Source of the DNA: Vibrio sp. BS-M-Sm-2
GTDB lineage: Bacteria > Pseudomonadota > Gammaproteobacteria > Enterobacterales > Vibrionaceae
Length of the DNA: 64,000 bases
Assembly: GCF_041504345.1 (NCBI RefSeq)
Contig: NZ_CP167894.1
Coordinates: 682,001-746,000, forward strand
Reading direction: 5' to 3'
This document shows, one piece after another, positions 62,755 to 64,000 of this stretch. The position numbers were made by a program, and so were the translations under genes. The notes below the pieces were generated by a model. The model saw nothing but the letters and a program-made list of their open reading frames with translations, searched no databases and was not told the DNA's origin. Every line of letters begins with the position of its first letter. The first letter of the stretch is position 1.

Positions 62755-63056
62755 TGCGTTCTCCCTAAATACTTTGCGTTATATATTTTTCTATCTTGTT
62801 AAGTTAATTGTTGTCTAAAATCTTGATTTTACTAAATGGATTTCAACAATTTTATTGATAGGCAAAACCTAACAAGACAACAAAGCGAGACAAACAAAGG
62901 CTTGAGCACGTTTTAGACCACCAGAAAAAAGGGGGAAAGAGCCCTTACAAAGCCTTACTTTTCCTTGCTTAACCTTACTTAGTCGAACTAGCCTGAGTAG
63001 ATAAACCCTGTAATCTTCACCGCACTAATAATTAGAAATCCGGATTTAGGAAGTTT
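62755..63056. other. 302-base AT-rich gap between the CBS gene and the next small gene
   Basis: The gap holds the divergent starts of the CBS gene and the 63057 gene. I see scattered AT-rich promoter-like DNA, a run of CTTAC/CCTTAC repeats around 62945-62982 (TTACTTTTCC, TTAACCTTACTTAG), and SD TTAGGAAG just before 63057. No open frame, RNA gene or clear operator was found. Confidence 0.4.
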
Positions 63057-63290
63057 ATGCAACACGACAACAACATGTACGCGTATGTTTATGCAGGTAA
63101 CGACGGCACAGAAAACACACTCATCGCCACTATCGATAATCAAGAAAAACCGCTTATTTCAAGCTGCGTTGATGAGATAAAACGCATGTCGTGCTTAGCC
63201 ATTGACTTAGCAGCAAAACACGACCTAAGAGTGAAGCTGGTGAAATACCAAAGAGAACAAGAGATTGACTTCGGCTTGTTCGTTAAATAG
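63057..63290 (+). CDS. Small protein of unknown function
   Basis: This 77-residue soluble protein starts at ATG 63057 with SD TTAGGAAG. It looks alpha/beta, with an N-terminal beta strand (YAYVYAGNDG), a central helix (CVDEIKRMSCLAIDLAAKH) and a terminal strand (VKLVKYQREQEIDFGLFV). No signal peptide is present. I do not recognise the family. The next gene on the same strand starts 184 bases later. Confidence 0.65.
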   Translation: MQHDNNMYAYVYAGNDGTENTLIATIDNQEKPLISSCVDEIKRMSCLAIDLAAKHDLRVKLVKYQREQEIDFGLFVK

Positions 63291-63474
63291 CAGACTCATC
63301 ACACATGTCTTGACAGTCAAGCTCAACAAGCATTGTCAGCGACACATGAATACCGTATTTTGTGGCAAGTTCTTGAGTAGGTAATCACATTGACGATGAT
63401 TACCTGCTTTAACCGATAAGCGCTCGAATTGGACATATCCGTCGCACCGCTTTTCATTGTCCAAACGGTTCACT

Positions 63475-63771
63475 ATGACTTTGCTTCGTTCTCCTCAAAC
63501 TCTTCTATCTCACTTTATACCTAAGCTAAAAAGCTACTTTAGCGAATTGTTAGATTTCCAATCACGCATTTGGGTGGTTCATATCTTTGAAGACTCCTTC
63601 ACCGATCAGTCCTTTGTGATAAATGAAGATGGCTTTAAAGAGCCGTTAGAGTGGATGAAGAAACGAGCCTATCAAGCAGCAATGCTTGAACAAGTTGAGA
63701 AAATGAAAATTTCACAAGTCATTGAGATTCAATTTGAAGGCAAGATGCATCGATTGATGCGAGTAAAGTAA
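63475..63771 (+). CDS. Small protein of unknown function
   Basis: This 98-residue protein is read from ATG 63475; a TTG six codons earlier is also in frame. It is basic, with a predicted N-terminal helix, a central WVVHIFEDSFTDQSFVINED strand region and a helix rich in Lys, Met and Gln before a last strand (SQVIEIQFEGKMHRLMRVK). No known motif is visible. The 3' neighbour is convergent. Confidence 0.6.
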   Translation: MTLLRSPQTLLSHFIPKLKSYFSELLDFQSRIWVVHIFEDSFTDQSFVINEDGFKEPLEWMKKRAYQAAMLEQVEKMKISQVIEIQFEGKMHRLMRVK

Positions 63772-63818
63772 CTCTTATTGCTTGATCATTCACGAAAGCC
63801 CTTTGCTAGAAATCAAGC

Positions 63819-63846
63819 ACAAAAAAGGCCAGCACACTCTGACCTT
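63819..63846. terminator. Weak terminator-like hairpin between convergent genes
   Basis: AAGG-C-CAG and CTG-A-CCTT pair around CACACT with one mismatch. The run of six A residues on its left supplies T residues on the minus strand, so it would mainly serve the gene cut by the right edge. Confidence 0.5.
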
Positions 63847-63870
63847 CTCTCATTGGTTAAAAACCATCAT

Positions 63871-64000
63871 CTAACTCGCACAATACTCATGCCACAGGCG
63901 CACCGCTTTCTGGTATGCCTCAGTTTTATCGTGCGTTTCTGCAAAGAGAATAGCTGTCATGCTGTCAACAATGGTATTCGCCATTAACGCCATCTCTTCA
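63871..64000 (-). CDS. C-terminal end of an unidentified protein, cut by the window edge
   Basis: A minus-strand frame is open from the right edge to TAG at 63871-63873, giving 42 residues beginning EEMALMANTIVDSMTAILFA and ending RLWHEYCAS. It looks like two amphipathic helices. Too little is present to assign a family. A terminator-like hairpin lies about 25-50 bases past the stop, which supports a true gene end. Confidence 0.6.
   Translation of the reverse strand, partial: EEMALMANTIVDSMTAILFAETHDKTEAYQKAVRLWHEYCAS

Overview
The window looks like an ordinary core segment of the main chromosome of a Vibrio, or a close Vibrionaceae relative. The evidence is protein similarity judged by eye, moderate GC, and gene strings typical of marine gammaproteobacteria: bioBFCD facing bioA, lrp facing ald, comEC-msbA-lpxK-ycaR-kdsB, cmk-rpsA-ihfB-lapA-lapB-pyrF, lolCDE-plzB-mfd-csiV and hinT-COG3014-ycfL-lpoB-thiK-ycfP-ndh. 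I found no tRNA, rRNA, CRISPR array, transposase, integrase or prophage gene. A precise species call is not possible from this reading.

Layout. 1-6 kb: purine and tRNA-modification genes (gsk 3' truncated by the window edge, mnmA, hflD, purB) and the membrane protease htpX. 6-11.6 kb: the biotin cluster around a BirA-like operator. 11.7-19 kb: a zinc-finger protein, serS, rarA, lolA and ftsK. 19-25.3 kb: lrp/ald, a methyltransferase, cysB, a membrane-anchored helical protein and miaE. 25.4-37 kb: a long minus-strand block of pyrimidine, LPS (lapA/lapB, kdsB, lpxK, msbA), translation (rpsA, cmk), nucleoid (ihfB) and DNA-uptake (comEC) genes. 37-46 kb: lolCDE, a PilZ-like gene, mfd and csiV. 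46-53.3 kb: ndh, ycfP, a ThiK-like kinase, a lipoprotein trio (lpoB, ycfL, COG3014) and hinT. 53.5-64 kb: a chemoreceptor, a CARF-type nuclease (VC1899/DUF1887 family), udp, a zinc/cadmium ATPase with a MerR-type promoter, a MATE transporter, a CBS protein and small unknown genes.

The genes fit into several cell-envelope themes: lipoprotein sorting (LolA, LolC, LolD, LolE), LPS supply and its control (KdsB, LpxK, MsbA, LapA, LapB), and control of peptidoglycan synthases (LpoB, CsiV). Regulation readable in the DNA includes two PurR-type boxes (upstream of gsk and of purB), a BirA-type operator with the exact E. coli geometry, and a MerR/ZntR-type operator inside a long-spacer promoter upstream of zntA.

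Two things stand out. First, three conserved genes (mnmA, comEC, mfd) are each split by a single one-base frameshift while the rest of each protein is intact. This suggests sequencing errors or very recent lesions, and the comEC site is a seven-base homopolymer. Second, the CARF-HTH-PD-(D/E)xK protein at 55.8-56.9 kb stands alone with no CRISPR locus in view. Its nuclease residues are present, but the CARF ligand loop differs from the usual form. It is the best candidate for a poorly understood system here.
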